Assembly (NCBI RefSeq): GCF_029227915.1
Contig: NC_079877.1
Coordinates: forward strand, 9,240,001-9,300,000
Direction: 5' to 3'
DNA: 60,000 nt
Source: Hydractinia symbiolongicarpus
Lineage: Eukaryota > Cnidaria > Hydrozoa > Anthoathecata > Hydractiniidae
Positions 22,569 through 35,089 of the stretch are shown here, piece by piece (position 1 is the first letter of the stretch; each line of letters opens with the position of its first letter). The notes under the pieces are model-generated. The model worked only from the letters and a program-made list of their open reading frames with translations. It was not told the DNA's origin and ran no database searches. A program made the translations under genes and the position numbers.

Positions 22569-24590
22569 GGTAAAAGTCGCGAACACTTTTGTAAGCAAGT
22601 CATTTCGGGCCACGAGCTTAATATGTACTTCCTTTCGTTTAGATACGAGGACCTTGGGAAGATTATATGCGAACTTTAGTGTACTCATTGTTGTAAAAAT
22701 ATGTTGTCAAATAAATACCTCTAATATATGAACTTTTCCTTCCCAATAAGATCCAGTAGGAGATGAATGATTTGACTGCCAATTTTCTTTTTGTCATGTC
22801 GCTGCAGCCAACCACATTTGAATTATTGCATAGGGTGCCTTGAGTGTCCGTATTTGCTGAAAGGAGTAGTAAGCGTTATTTAGTAAAGCCTGAAATCTTC
22901 TGGCGCCGCCATACCCAGAATCGCAATGCAACCGTGCAAGCGTAGCGTGAGCATTTCTATCCAAGGCGTTATTAACCGACTATTGCCGTTTTTTGCTACT
23001 TTGTCAACTTGGCAATTCTGTCTCATTCGGAGCCACAATTTTGATAGTCAAAAATGTCAGGGCGGATACGGAAAGCATAAATCTAAATACAAAAAGGCTA
23101 CTTTTGCGGGCGTTATTAATACAACATAAAATAACTTGTCTATCTGTACCGAGAAAGTTTATGCGAGGTCAAAAGCATAGACCGAACATGCGAGGTCGCT
23201 ACGCTGACCGAGAGTAATATTTCTCGTAAGATGACAAGGTTGTAAAAAAAATAGAGAACTTTCCATTTGAGTTTTATTGTTTCAATTTTTCAAATACATG
23301 TTTATCACATAAATTCGACGTTGTTTTGCTTGTTTTTCATTGTGCTGTTAATGTTTTTAAAAGCATTTTCTTTTATCTGCGACACCGAACGTGGAACATG
23401 TTTTTCTGATTCTGACGGAGTGAATCGTGATTTAGGATTTACTGCAACTTCATTTTTCAGTGTGGATGTGTTTGGCTATTTTTTCCAATGTTATTTGTAT
23501 GCATTTATAGTTATTAATATGTATGTTACAAGGTCAAAAATTGCACCGGGCTGTATGAAGCTCGTCGTTGAGGCTTTTACCCAATCAGTGCTGTGGATTT
23601 CCCGTATATACTGATTTAAAATAGCTATCAGTAAATAATACTGTATAAGGCCCGCTAGTGCCGTTTATAACCAAGCCGTTATCGAGGGTATATAAATGAC
23701 AGCGCAGGGGCATTAATGAAAAGTCATGGGATAAAAATACTTAACGTCCAAGTGAAGCAGTGACGTTAAACGCACGTATTTCATTTCGACTACTCATCTC
23801 CAGCATTGTTCTTAATAAGAAATGTTAATAGCATGTTAAACAGGGAAACGTATCCCTAGTTGTCAAAACAGGGTTACGTTGACGTAAATTTTGAAGCATA
23901 TTAGAAAATTCTTTTTTTTTATCTCTTCATCCCTGACAAAAAAGGCGCACGATGCAGCGCGTATTGGTACTTAAATCCGCAAAATCGACCGTGTCTTGTG
24001 TGAATGGACACCTTCTAGATGTGATGTAGTACGCAACAAAAATAGTTTCTACATGTGAGTTATCTAAAACAACAAGACATTGTCAGAACGTCGTATAATG
24101 AACAATCCAATGATCTAGGATTGGCAACGCATCCTTCTGATGGAATTTAGCTCTTTTGTTTCATATTCATTGAAATTGAAGGGAATATCACCTTCACCGC
24201 GAAAGAACGATCTCTTGAAAGTATAACACGCATGTATGATTGGGAATTGTTGGTTTGGTCACCGAAGACAAGAATAACTCGTGTGTGATTCGTGTGCACC
24301 CTAGTCCTACACCACTCCGATAAAAACCTTCCGTTTATTCAACAATCAACAATGATCTTCATAGACCGTGTCAACATATTTCAAAGCGAAACCCACAAGA
24401 GTTTAAACGGTGAATGCTACATGCACAATATCTTCCCCGGAGGCGAATTTACGTTGTAATTTGTAAACGGCCATCTTGATTATAAGCACTCATTAATTAC
24501 AGTAATTAGAGAGAAAAGAGCGTATAAAGAAGGCTTTGACATGAATTGGACTAATACGATTCGCGCACCGACGAAATAAGAGCCGGAATC
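22569..24590 (+). other. Spacer S7, containing the left/right block transition
   Basis: The left part carries left-block alleles. At 24538, just before copy 8, the A of GGCTTTAAC becomes G, and this G persists in every later unit. The private change T to G is at 23752. The switch between array blocks therefore falls here or in copy 8. AATAAA 22710. No gene is seen. Confidence 0.8.
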
Positions 24591-25698
24591 ATGAGGAAAT
24601 ATCAGATTTACGTGATTTGTTTTGTTGTTTTGGCTTTTGCCGCTGCCACAGGTATTTTAATGCTTCTTCATTGCAATTGCCGTCAATGTTTCGTCGCAAT
24701 AATAAAAAAATTGCATTTGTTCTTAATTTTTCAGCTACAAGAGTTTGCAGCAACAGAAATATCTTGTGCTCTGTGGTTAGATCAACTAGTTGTTCAAAGA
24801 AAATCGTTTCCAGTCATTGCCCAAGGCTTTGCAACACATGTGGAGGTAATACGGCTTCTTACACTTGAGGGGGTTGTCATTGCATTTTAGTTGTGAATCT
24901 ACCTAATTTGTTTCGTAATAGCAAAATGTCGAAACATAAAGGCGTCAATGCGCGTTGATTGTGGCTACCATGGAATTAGTCCGTTGGATTGCTTGAGAAA
25001 GGGATGTTGTTATGGCGAATTAAAGGTGGCTGGCCCGTGGTGTTATCATCGAAAAGGTAAATTTTCGACTATGTTTTCGGCATTAACACTGACAATTTGG
25101 GCCACTAATTATTTCTCAAAATACTCTAGCAAACTGTCCCATGATTGAAGCAAACAAACGTGAAGATTGTGGTTACCCTGGGATAAGCAAATCAGATTGC
25201 GTCAAAAAAGGATGCTGTTACAACGCGATCAAGGAAAAGGGACCGTGGTGTTATTACAGGCAAGGTAAGTTGTTCCGCTCTTAGTGATTAGGTATTTTGA
25301 AAGCATTGTGTACTCTTCCATCCGTAATTTTAGAAAAATGCCGGAAAATAGCAGCAACAAGACGTCATGATTGTGGTTATCCAGGCATAACGAAGCGGGC
25401 ATGCGAAAAGAAAGGCTGTTGTTATAGTGAATTGCTAAACCAAAGTGGACCGTGGTGCTACCACCGCCTAGGTAAGCATAGAAGTACGCTCTCCACATTC
25501 GTCGCAAAATAACATAATGCGCGATCCTTAAAGTTTTTACTGCTGGTTTGTGTTGAATTTTCGTTAGAAAAATGTCTGCGCAAAGCAACAGAACGTGACG
25601 ACTGCGGCTATCCTGGTATAACAGAATTCGAATGCATGAAAAGAGGTTGCTGCTATAATTCATTGCCCGGTCGTGGGCCATGGTGTTATTACCGATGA
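24591..25698 (+). CDS. Copy 8: ShKT/four-trefoil protein
   Basis: Exons are 24591-24651, 24735-24845, 24922-25056, 25130-25264, 25334-25471 and 25568-25698. The coding sequence matches the common protein and exon 5 still has the left-block GAA/CGC markers. One C to G change lies in intron 4 (near 25284), away from the splice sites. It sits between right-block markers on both sides, so this copy is a mosaic. TATA box 24523, AATAAA 25840. Confidence 0.87.
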
Positions 25699-27720
25699 GG
25701 TAAAAGTCGCGAACACTTTTGTAAGCAAGTCATTTCGGGCCACGAGCTTAATATGTACTTCCTTTCGTTTAGATACGAGGACCTTCGGAAGATTATATGC
25801 GAACTTTAGTGTACTCATTGTTGTAAAAATATGTTGTCAAATAAATACCTCTAATATATGAACTTTTCCTTCCCAATAAGATCCAGTATGAGATGAATGA
25901 TTTGACTGCCAATTTTCTTTTTGTCATGTCGCTGCAGCCAACCACATTTGAATTATTGCATAGGGTGCCTTGAGTGTCCGTATTTGCTGAAAGGAGTAGT
26001 AAGCGTTATTTAGTAAAGCCTGAAATCTTCTGGCGCCGCCATACCCAGAATCGCAATGCAACCGTGCAAGCGTAGCGTGAGCATTTCTATCCAAGGCGTT
26101 ATTAACCGGCTATTGCCGTTTTTTGCTACTTTGTCAACTTGGCAATTCTGTCTCATTCGGAGCCACAATTTTGATAGTCAAAAATGTCAGGGCGGATACG
26201 GAAAGCATAAATCTAAATACAAAAAGGCTACTTTTGCGGGCGTTATTAATACAACATAAAATAACTTGTCTATCTGTACCGAGAAAGTTTATGCGAGGTC
26301 AAAAGCATAGACCGAACATGCGAGGTCGCTACGCTGACCGAGAGTAATATTTCTCGTAAGATGACAAGGTTGTAAAAAAAATAGAGAACTTTCCATTTGA
26401 GTTTTATTGTTTCAATTTTTCAAATACATGTTTATCACATAAATTCGACGTTGTTTTGCTTGTTTTTCATTGTGCTGTTAATGTTTTTAAAAGCATTTTC
26501 TTTTATCTGCGACACCGAACGTGGAACATGTTTTTTTGATTCTGACGGAGTGAATCGTGATTTAGGATTTACTGCAACTTCATTTTTCAGTGTGGATGTG
26601 TTTGGCTATTTTTTCCAATGTTATTTGTATGCATTTATAGTTATTAATATGTATGTTACAAGGTCAAAAATTGCACCGGGCTGTATGAAGCTCGTCGTTG
26701 AGGCTTTTACCCAATCAGTGCTGTGGATTTCCCGTATATACTGATTTAAAATAGCTATCAGTAAATAATACTGTATAAGGCCCGCTAGTGCCGTTTATAA
26801 CCAAGCCTTTATCGAGGGTATATAAATGACAGCGCAGGGGCATTAATGAAAAGTCATGGGATAAAAATACTTAACGTCCAATTGAAGCAGTGACGTTAAA
26901 CGCACGTATTTCATTTCGACTACTCATCTCCAGCATTGTTCTTAATAAGAAATGTTAATAGCATGTTAAACAGGGAAACGTATCCCTAGTTGTCAAAACA
27001 GGGTTACGTTGACGTAAATTTTGAAGCATATTAGAAAATTCTTTTTTTTTATCTCTTCATCCCTGACAAAAAAGGCGCACGATGCAGCGCGTATTGGTAC
27101 TTAAATCCGCAAAATCGACCGTGTCTTGTGTGAATGGACACCTTCTAGATGTGATGTAGTACGCAACAAAAATAGTTTCTACATGTGAGTTATCTAAAAC
27201 AACAAGACATTGTCAGAACGTCGTATAATGAACAATCCAATGATCTAGGATTGGCAACGCATCCTTCTGATGGAATTTAGCTCTTTTGTTTCATATTCAT
27301 TGAAATTGAAGGGAATATCACCTTCACCGCGAAAGAACGATCTCTTGAAAGTATAACACGCATGTATGATTGGGAATTGTTGGTTTGGTCACCGAAAACA
27401 AGAATAACTCGTGTGTGATTCGTGTGCACCCTAGTCCTACACCACTCCGATAAAAACCTTCCGTTTATTCAACAATCAACAATGATCTTCATAGACCGTG
27501 TCAACATATTTCAAAGCGAAACCCACAAGAGTTTAAACGGTGAATGCTACATGCACAATATCTTCCCCGGAGGCGAATTTACGTTGTAATTTGTAAACGG
27601 CCATCTTGATTATAAGCACTCATTAATTACAGTAATTAGAGAGAAAAGAGCGTATAAAGAAGGCTTTGACATGAATTGGACTAATACGATTCGCGCACCG
27701 ACGAAATAAGAGCCGGAATC
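25699..27720 (+). other. Spacer S8 (first full right-block spacer)
   Basis: Right-block alleles appear here for the first time: C at 25786 and G at 26109. It also has T at 25889 and T at 26808, both shared only with spacer S14, six units away. A at 27397 is shared only with S9, and T at 26536 is private. AATAAA 25840. No gene is seen. Confidence 0.8.
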
Positions 27721-28828
27721 ATGAGGAAATATCAGATTTACGTGATTTGTTTTGTTGTTTTGGCTTTTGCCGCTGCCACAGGTATTTTAATGCTTCTTCA
27801 TTGCAATTGCCGTCAATGTTTCGTCGCAATAATAAAAAAATTGCATTTGTTCTTAATTTTTCAGCTACAAGAGTTTGCAGCAACAGAAATATCTTGTGCT
27901 CTGTGGTTAGATCAACTAGTTGTTCAAAGAAAATCGTTTCCAGTCATTGCCCAAGGCTTTGCAACACATGTGGAGGTAATACGGCTTCTTACACTTGAGG
28001 GGGTTGTCATTGCATTTTAGTTGTGAATCTACCTAATTTGTTTCGTAATAGCAAAATGTCGAAACATAAAGGCGTCAATGCGCGTTGATTGTGGCTACCA
28101 TGGAATTAGTCCGTTGGATTGCTTGAGAAAGGGATGTTGTTATGGCGAATTAAAGGTGGCTGGCCCGTGGTGTTATCATCGAAAAGGTAAATTTTCGACT
28201 ATGTTTTCGGCATTAACACTGACAATTTGGGCCACTAATTATTTCTCAAAATACTCTAGCAAACTGTCCCATGATTGAAGCAAACAAACGTGAAGATTGT
28301 GGTTACCCTGGGATAAGCAAATCAGATTGCGTCAAAAAAGGATGCTGTTACAACGCGATCAAGGAAAAGGGACCGTGGTGTTATTACAGGCAAGGTAAGT
28401 TGTTCCGCTCTTACTGATTAGGTATTTTGAAAGCATTGTGTACTCTTCCATCCGTAATTTTAGAAAAATGCCGGAAAATAGCAGCAACAAGACGTCATGA
28501 TTGTGGTTATCCAGGCATAACGAAGCGGGCATGCGAGAAGAAAGGCTGTTGTTATAGTGAATTGCTAAACCAAAGTGGACCGTGGTGCTACCACCGACTA
28601 GGTAAGCATAGAAGTACGCTCTCCACATTCGTCGCAAAATAACATAATGCGCGATCCTTAAAGTTTTTACTGCTGGTTTGTGTTGAATTTTCGTTAGAAA
28701 AATGTCTGCGCAAAGCAACAGAACGTGACGACTGCGGCTATCCTGGTATAACAGAATTCGAATGCATGAAAAGAGGTTGCTGCTATAATTCATTGCCCGG
28801 TCGTGGGCCATGGTGTTATTACCGATGA
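27721..28828 (+). CDS. Copy 9: ShKT/four-trefoil protein
   Basis: Exons are 27721-27781, 27865-27975, 28052-28186, 28260-28394, 28464-28601 and 28698-28828. The common protein is encoded, with GAG/CGA in exon 5, the pairing typical of the right block and also seen in copy 2. Splice sites are intact. TATA box 27653, AATAAA 28970. Confidence 0.87.
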
Positions 28829-30851
28829 GGTAAAAGTCGCGAACACTTTTGTAAGCAAGTCATTTCGGGCCACGAGCTTAATATGTACTTCCTTTCGTTT
28901 AGATACGAGGACCTTCGGAAGATTATATGCGAACTTTAGTGTACTCATTGTTGTAAAAATATGTTGTCAAATAAATACCTCTAAATATATGAACTTTTCC
29001 TTCCCAATAAGATCCAGTAGGAGATGAATGATTTGACTGCCAATTTTCTTTTTGTCATGTCGCTGCAGCCAACCACATTTGAATTATTGCATAGGGTGCC
29101 TTGAGTGTCCGTATTTGCTGAAAGGAGTAGTAAGCGTTATTTAGTAAAGCCTGAATTCTTCTGGCGCCGCCATACCCAGAATCGCAATGCAACCGTGCAA
29201 GCGTAGCGTGAGCATTTCTATCCAAGGCGTTATTAACCGGCTATTGCCGTTTTTTGCTACTTTGTCAACTTGGCAATTCTGTCTCATTCGGAGCCACAAT
29301 TTTGATAGTCAAAAATGTCAGGGCGGATACGGAAAGCATAAATCTAAATACAAAAAGGCTACTTTTGCGGGCGTTATTAATACAACATAAAATAACTTGT
29401 CTATCTGTACCGAGAAAGTTTATGCGAGGTCAAAAGCATAGACCGAACATGCGAGGTCGCTACGCTGACCGAGAGTAATATTTCTCGTAAGATGACAAGG
29501 TTGTAAAAAAAATAGAGAACTTTCCATTTGAGTTTTATTGTTTCAATTTTTCAAATACATGTTTATCACATAAATTCGACGTTGTTTTGCTTGTTTTTCA
29601 TTGTGCTGTTAATGTTTTTAAAAGCATTTTCTTTTATCTGCGACACCGAACGTGGAACATGTTTTTCTGATTCTGACGGAGTGAATCGTGATTTAGGATT
29701 TACTGCAACTTCATTTTTCAGTGTGGATGTGTTTGGCTATTTTTTCCAATGTTATTTGTATGCATTTATAGTTATTAATATGTATGTTACAAGGTCAAAA
29801 ATTGCACCGGGCTGTATGAAGCTCGTCGTTGAGGCTTTTACCCAATCAGTGCTGTGGATTTCCCGTATATACTGATTTAAAATGGCTATCAGTAAATAAT
29901 ACTGTATAAGGCCCGCTAGTGCCGTTTATAACCAAGCCGTTATCGAGGGTATATAAATGACAGCGCAGGGGCATTAATGAAAAGTCATGGGATAAAAATA
30001 CTTAACGTCCAATTGAAGCAGTGACGTTAAACGCATGTATTTCATTTCGACTATTCATCTCCAGCATTGTTCTTAATAAGAAATGTTAATAGCATGTTAA
30101 ACAGGGAAACGTATCCCTAGTTGTCAAAACAGGGTTACGTTGACGTAAATTTTGAAGCATATTAGAAAATTCTTTTTTTTTATCTCTTCATCCCTGACAA
30201 AAAAGGCGCACGATGCAGCGCGTATTGGTACTTAAATCCGCAAAATCGACCGTGTCTTGTGTGAATGGACACCTTCTAGATGTGATGTAGTACGCAACAA
30301 AAATAGTTTCTACATGTGAGTTATCTAAAACAACAAGACATTGTCAGAACGTCGTATAATGAACAATCCAATGATCTAGGATTGGCAACGCATCCTTCTG
30401 ATGGAATTTAGCTCTTTTGTTTCATATTCATTGAAATTGAAGGGAATATCACCTTCACCGCGAAAGAACGATCTCTTGAAAGTATAACACGCATGTATGA
30501 TTGGGAATTGTTGGTTTGGTCACCGAAAACAAGAATAACTCGTGTGTGATTCGTGTGCACCCTAGTCCTACACCACTCCGATAAAAACCTTCCGTTTATT
30601 CAACAATCAACAATGATCTTCATAGACCGTGTCAACATATTTCAAAGCGAAACCCACAAGAGTTTAAACGGTGAATGCTACATGCACAATATCTTCCCCG
30701 GAGGCGAATTTACGTTGTAATTTGTAAACGGCCATCTTGATTATAAGCACTCATTAATTACAGTAATTAGAGAGAAAAGAGCGTATAAAGAAGGCTTTGA
30801 CATGAATTGGACTAATACGATTCGCGCACCGACGAAATAAGAGCCGGAATC
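28829..30851 (+). other. Spacer S9, one base longer than the norm
   Basis: An extra A near 28984, just after the AATAAA at 28970, gives a 3,131-bp unit. Other changes are T at 29156 (shared with S11), G at 29884 and T at 30036 (private), T at 30054 (shared with S10) and A at 30528 (shared with S8). It shares variants with three other units, a clear sign of recombination. No gene is seen. Confidence 0.8.
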
Positions 30852-31959
30852 ATGAGGAAATATCAGATTTACGTGATTTGTTTTGTTGTTTTGGCTTTTG
30901 CCGCTGCCACAGGTATTTTAATGCTTCTTCATTGCAATTGCCGTCAATGTTTCGTCGCAATAATAAAAAAATTGCATTTGTTCTTAATTTTTCAGCTACA
31001 AGAGTTTGCAGCAACAGAAATATCTTGTGCTCTGTGGTTAGATCAACTAGTTGTTCAAAGAAAATCGTTTCCAGTCATTGCCCAAGGCTTTGCAACACAT
31101 GTGGAGGTAATACGGCTTCTTACACTTGAGGGGGTTGTCATTGCATTTTAGTTGTGAATCTACCTAATTTGTTTCGTAATAGCAAAATGTCGAAACATAA
31201 AGGCGTCAATGCGCGTTGATTGTGGCTACCATGGAATTAGTCCGTTGGATTGCTTGAGAAAGGGATGTTGTTATGGCGAATTAAAGGTGGCTGGCCCGTG
31301 GTGTTATCATCGAAAAGGTAAATTTTCGACTATGTTTTCGGCATTAACACTGACAATTTGGGCCACTAATTATTTCTCAAAATACTCTAGCAAACTGTCC
31401 CATGATTGAAGCAAACAAACGTGAAGATTGTGGTTACCCTGGGATAAGCAAATCAGATTGCGTCAAAAAAGGATGCTGTTACAACGCGATCAAGGAAAAG
31501 GGACCGTGGTGTTATTACAGGCAAGGTAAGTTGTTCCGCTCTTACTGATTAGGTATTTTGAAAGCATTGTGTACTCTTCCATCCGTAATTTTAGAAAAAT
31601 GCCGGAAAATAGCAGCAACAAGACGTCATGATTGTGGTTATCCAGGCATAACGAAGCGGGCATGCGAGAAGAAAGGCTGTTGTTATAGTGAATTGCTAAA
31701 CCAAAGTGGACCGTGGTGCTACCACCGACTAGGTAAGCATAGAAGTACGCTCTCCACATTCGTCGCAAAATAACATAATGCGCGATCCTTAAAGTTTTTA
31801 CTGCTGGTTTGTGTTGAATTTTCGTTACAAAAATGTCTGCGCAAAGCAACAGAACGTGACGACTGCGGCTATCCTGGTATAACAGAATTCGAATGCATGA
31901 AAAGAGGTTGCTGCTATAATTCATTGCCCGGTCGTGGGCCATGGTGTTATTACCGATGA
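30852..31959 (+). CDS. Copy 10: ShKT/four-trefoil gene with destroyed exon-6 acceptor
   Basis: Exons are 30852-30912, 30996-31106, 31183-31317, 31391-31525, 31595-31732 and nominally 31829-31959. The intron-5 acceptor AG is AC (G to C at 31828). The nearest downstream AG ends at 31846 (CAAAG) and lies in the same phase. Its use would drop 18 nt, including the codon for Cys196, the first cysteine of trefoil 4, and leave the rest in frame. Retention of intron 5 is the other outcome. Remaining exons encode the common protein (GAG/CGA markers). The copy may yield a three-trefoil or misfolded variant, or nothing. TATA box 30784, AATAAA 32101. Confidence 0.75.
31827..31828 (+). other. Lost 3' splice site (AG to AC) in copy 10, intron 5
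   Basis: All other copies read TTCGTTAG at this acceptor; copy 10 reads TTCGTTAC. AC is not a normal acceptor for a GT-donor intron. Confidence 0.9.
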
Positions 31960-33981
31960 GGTAAAAGTCGCGAACACTTTTGTAAGCAAGTCATTTCGGG
32001 CCACGAGCTTAATATGTACTTCCTTTCGTTTAGATACGAGGACCTTCGGAAGATTATATGCGAACTTTAGTGTACTCATTGTTGTAAAAATATGTTGTCA
32101 AATAAATACCTCTAATATATGAACTTTTCCTTCCCAATAAGATCCAGTAGGAGATGAATGATTTGACTGCCAAATTTCTTTTTGTCATGTCGCTGCAGCC
32201 AACCACATTTGAATTATTGCATAGGGTGCCTTGAGTGTCCGTATTTGCTGAAAGGAGTAGTAAGCGTTATTTAGTAAAGCCTGAAATCTTCTGGCGCCGC
32301 CATACCCAGAATCGCAATGCAACCGTGCAAGCGTAGCGTGAGCATTTCTATCCAAGGCGTTATTAACCGGCTATTGCCGTTTTTTGCTACTTTGTCAACT
32401 TGGCAATTCTGTCTCATTCGGAGCCACAATTTTGATAGTCAAAAATGTCAGGGCGGATACGGAAAGCATAAATCTAAATACAAAAAGGCTACTTTTGCGG
32501 GCGTTATTAATACAACATAAAATAACTTGTCTATCTGTACCGAGAAAGTTTATGCGAGGTCAAAAGCATAGACCGAACATGCGAGGTCGCTACGCTGACC
32601 GAGAGTAATATTTCTCGTAAGATGACAAGGTTGTAAAAAAAATAGAGAACTTTCCATTTGAGTTTTATTGTTTCAATTTTTCAAATACATGTTTATCACA
32701 TAAATTCGACGTTGTTTTGCTTGTTTTTCATTGTGCTGTTAATGTTTTTAAAAGCATTTTCTTTTATCTGCGACACCAAACGTGGAACATGTTTTTCTGA
32801 TTCTGACGGAGTGAATCGTGATTTAGGATTTACTGCAACTTCATTTTTCAGTGTGGATGTGTTTGGCTATTTTTTCCAATGTTATTTGTATGCATTTATA
32901 GTTATTAATATGTATGTTACAAGGTCAAAAATTGCACCGGGCTGTATGAAGCTCGTCGTTGAGGCTTTTACCCAATCAGTGCTGTGGATTTCCCGTATAT
33001 ACTGATTTAAAATAGCTATCAGTAAATAATACTGTATAAGGCCCGCTAGTGCCGTTTATAACCAAGCCGTTATCGAGGGTATATAAATGACAGCGCAGGG
33101 GCATTAATGAAAAGTCATGGGATAAAAATACTTAACGTCCAATTGAAGCAGTGACGTTAAACGCACGTATTTCATTTCGACTATTCATCTCCAGCATTGT
33201 TCTTAATAAGAAATGTTAATAGCATGTTAAACAGGGAAACGTATCCCTAGTTGTCAAAACAGGGTTACGTTGACGTAAATTTTGAAGCATATTAGAAAAT
33301 TCTTTTTTTTTATCTCTTCATCCCTGACAAAAAAGGCGCACGATGCAGCGCGTATTGGTACTTAAATCCGCAAAATCGACCGTGTCTTGTGTGAATGGAC
33401 ACCTTCTAGATGTGATGTAGTACGCAACAAAAATAGTTTCTACATGTGAGTTATCTAAAACAACAAGACATTGTCAGAACGTCGTATAATGAACAATCCA
33501 ATGATCTAGGATTGGCAACGCATCCTTCTGATGGAATTTAGCTCTTTTGTTTCATATTCATTGAAATTGAAGGGAATATCACCTTCACCGCGAAAGAACG
33601 ATCTCTTGAAAGTATAACACGCATGTATGATTGGGAATTGTTGGTTTGGTCACCGAAGACAAGAATAACTCGTGTGTGATTCGTGTGCACCCTAGTCCTA
33701 CACCACTCCGATAAAAACCTTCCGTTTATTCAACAATCAACAATGATCTTCATAGACCGTGTCAACATATTTCAAAGCGAAACCCACAAGAGTTTAAACG
33801 GTGAATGCTACATGCACAATATCTTCCCCGGAGGCGAATTTACGTTGTAATTTGTAAACGGCCATCTTGATTATAAGCACTCATTAATTACAGTAATTAG
33901 AGAGAAAAGAGCGTATAAAGAAGGCTTTGACATGAATTGGACTAATACGATTCGCGCACCGACGAAATAAGAGCCGGAATC
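31960..33981 (+). other. Spacer S10
   Basis: Same content as S0 with right-block alleles. T to A at 32174 is private; A at 32778 is shared only with S11; T at 33184 is shared only with S9. AATAAA 32101. No gene is seen. Confidence 0.8.
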
Positions 33982-35089
33982 ATGAGGAAATATCAGATTT
34001 ACGTGATTTGTTTTGTTGTTTTGGCTTTTGCCGCTGCCACAGGTATTTTAATGCTTCTTCATTGCAATTGCCGTCAATGTTTCGTCGCAATAATAAAAAA
34101 ATTGCATTTGTTCTTAATTTTTCAGCTACAAGAGTTTGCAGCAACAGAAATATCTTGTGCTCTGTGGTTAGATCAACTAGTTGTTCAAAGAAAATCGTTT
34201 CCAGTCATTGCCCAAGGCTTTGCAACACATGTGGAGGTAATACGGCTTCTTACACTTGAGGGGGTTGTCATTGCATTTTAGTTGTGAATCTACCTAATTT
34301 GTTTCGTAATAGCAAAATGTCGAAACATAAAGGCGTCAATGCGCGTTGATTGTGGCTACCATGGAATTAGTCCGTTGTATTGCTTGAGAAAGGGATGTTG
34401 TTATGGCGAATTAAAGGTGGCTGGCCCGTGGTGTTATCATCGAAAAGGTAAATTTTCGACTATGTTTTCGGCATTAACACTGACAATTTGGGCCACTAAT
34501 TATTTCTCAAAATACTCTAGCAAACTGTCCCATGATTGAAGCAAACAAACGTGAAGATTGTGGTTACCCTGGGATAAGCAAATCAGATTGCGTCAAAAAA
34601 GGATGCTGTTACAACGCGATCAAGGAAAAGGGACCGTGGTGTTATTACAGGCAAGGTAAGTTGTTCCGCTCTTACTGATTAGGTATTTTGAAAGCATTGT
34701 GTACTCTTCCATCCGTAATTTTAGAAAAATGCCGGAAAATAGCAGCAACAAGACGTCATGATTGTGGTTATCCAGGCATAACGAAGCGGGCATGCGAGAA
34801 GAAAGGCTGTTGTTATAGTGAATTGCTAAACCAAAGTGGACCGTGGTGCTACCACCGACTAGGTAAGCATAGAAGTACGCTCTCCACATTCGTCGCAAAA
34901 TAACATAATGCGCGATCCTTAAAGTTTTTACTGCTGGTTTGTGTTGAATTTTCGTTAGAAAAATGTCTGCGCAAAGCAACAGAACGTGACGACTGCGGCT
35001 ATCCTGGTATAACAGAATTCGAATGCATGAAAAGAGGTTGCTGCTATAATTCATTGCCCGGTCGTGGGCCATGGTGTTATTACCGATGA
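33982..35089 (+). CDS. Copy 11: ShKT/four-trefoil protein, D80Y in trefoil 1
   Basis: Exons are 33982-34042, 34126-34236, 34313-34447, 34521-34655, 34725-34862 and 34959-35089. The Asp80 codon is TAT (G to T at 34378), placing Tyr directly before the third cysteine (Cys81) of trefoil 1. It is the only amino-acid change I find in any trefoil exon of the window. The six cysteines are kept, so folding may be unaffected. Exon 5 is GAG/CGA. TATA box 33914, AATAAA 35231. Confidence 0.86.
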
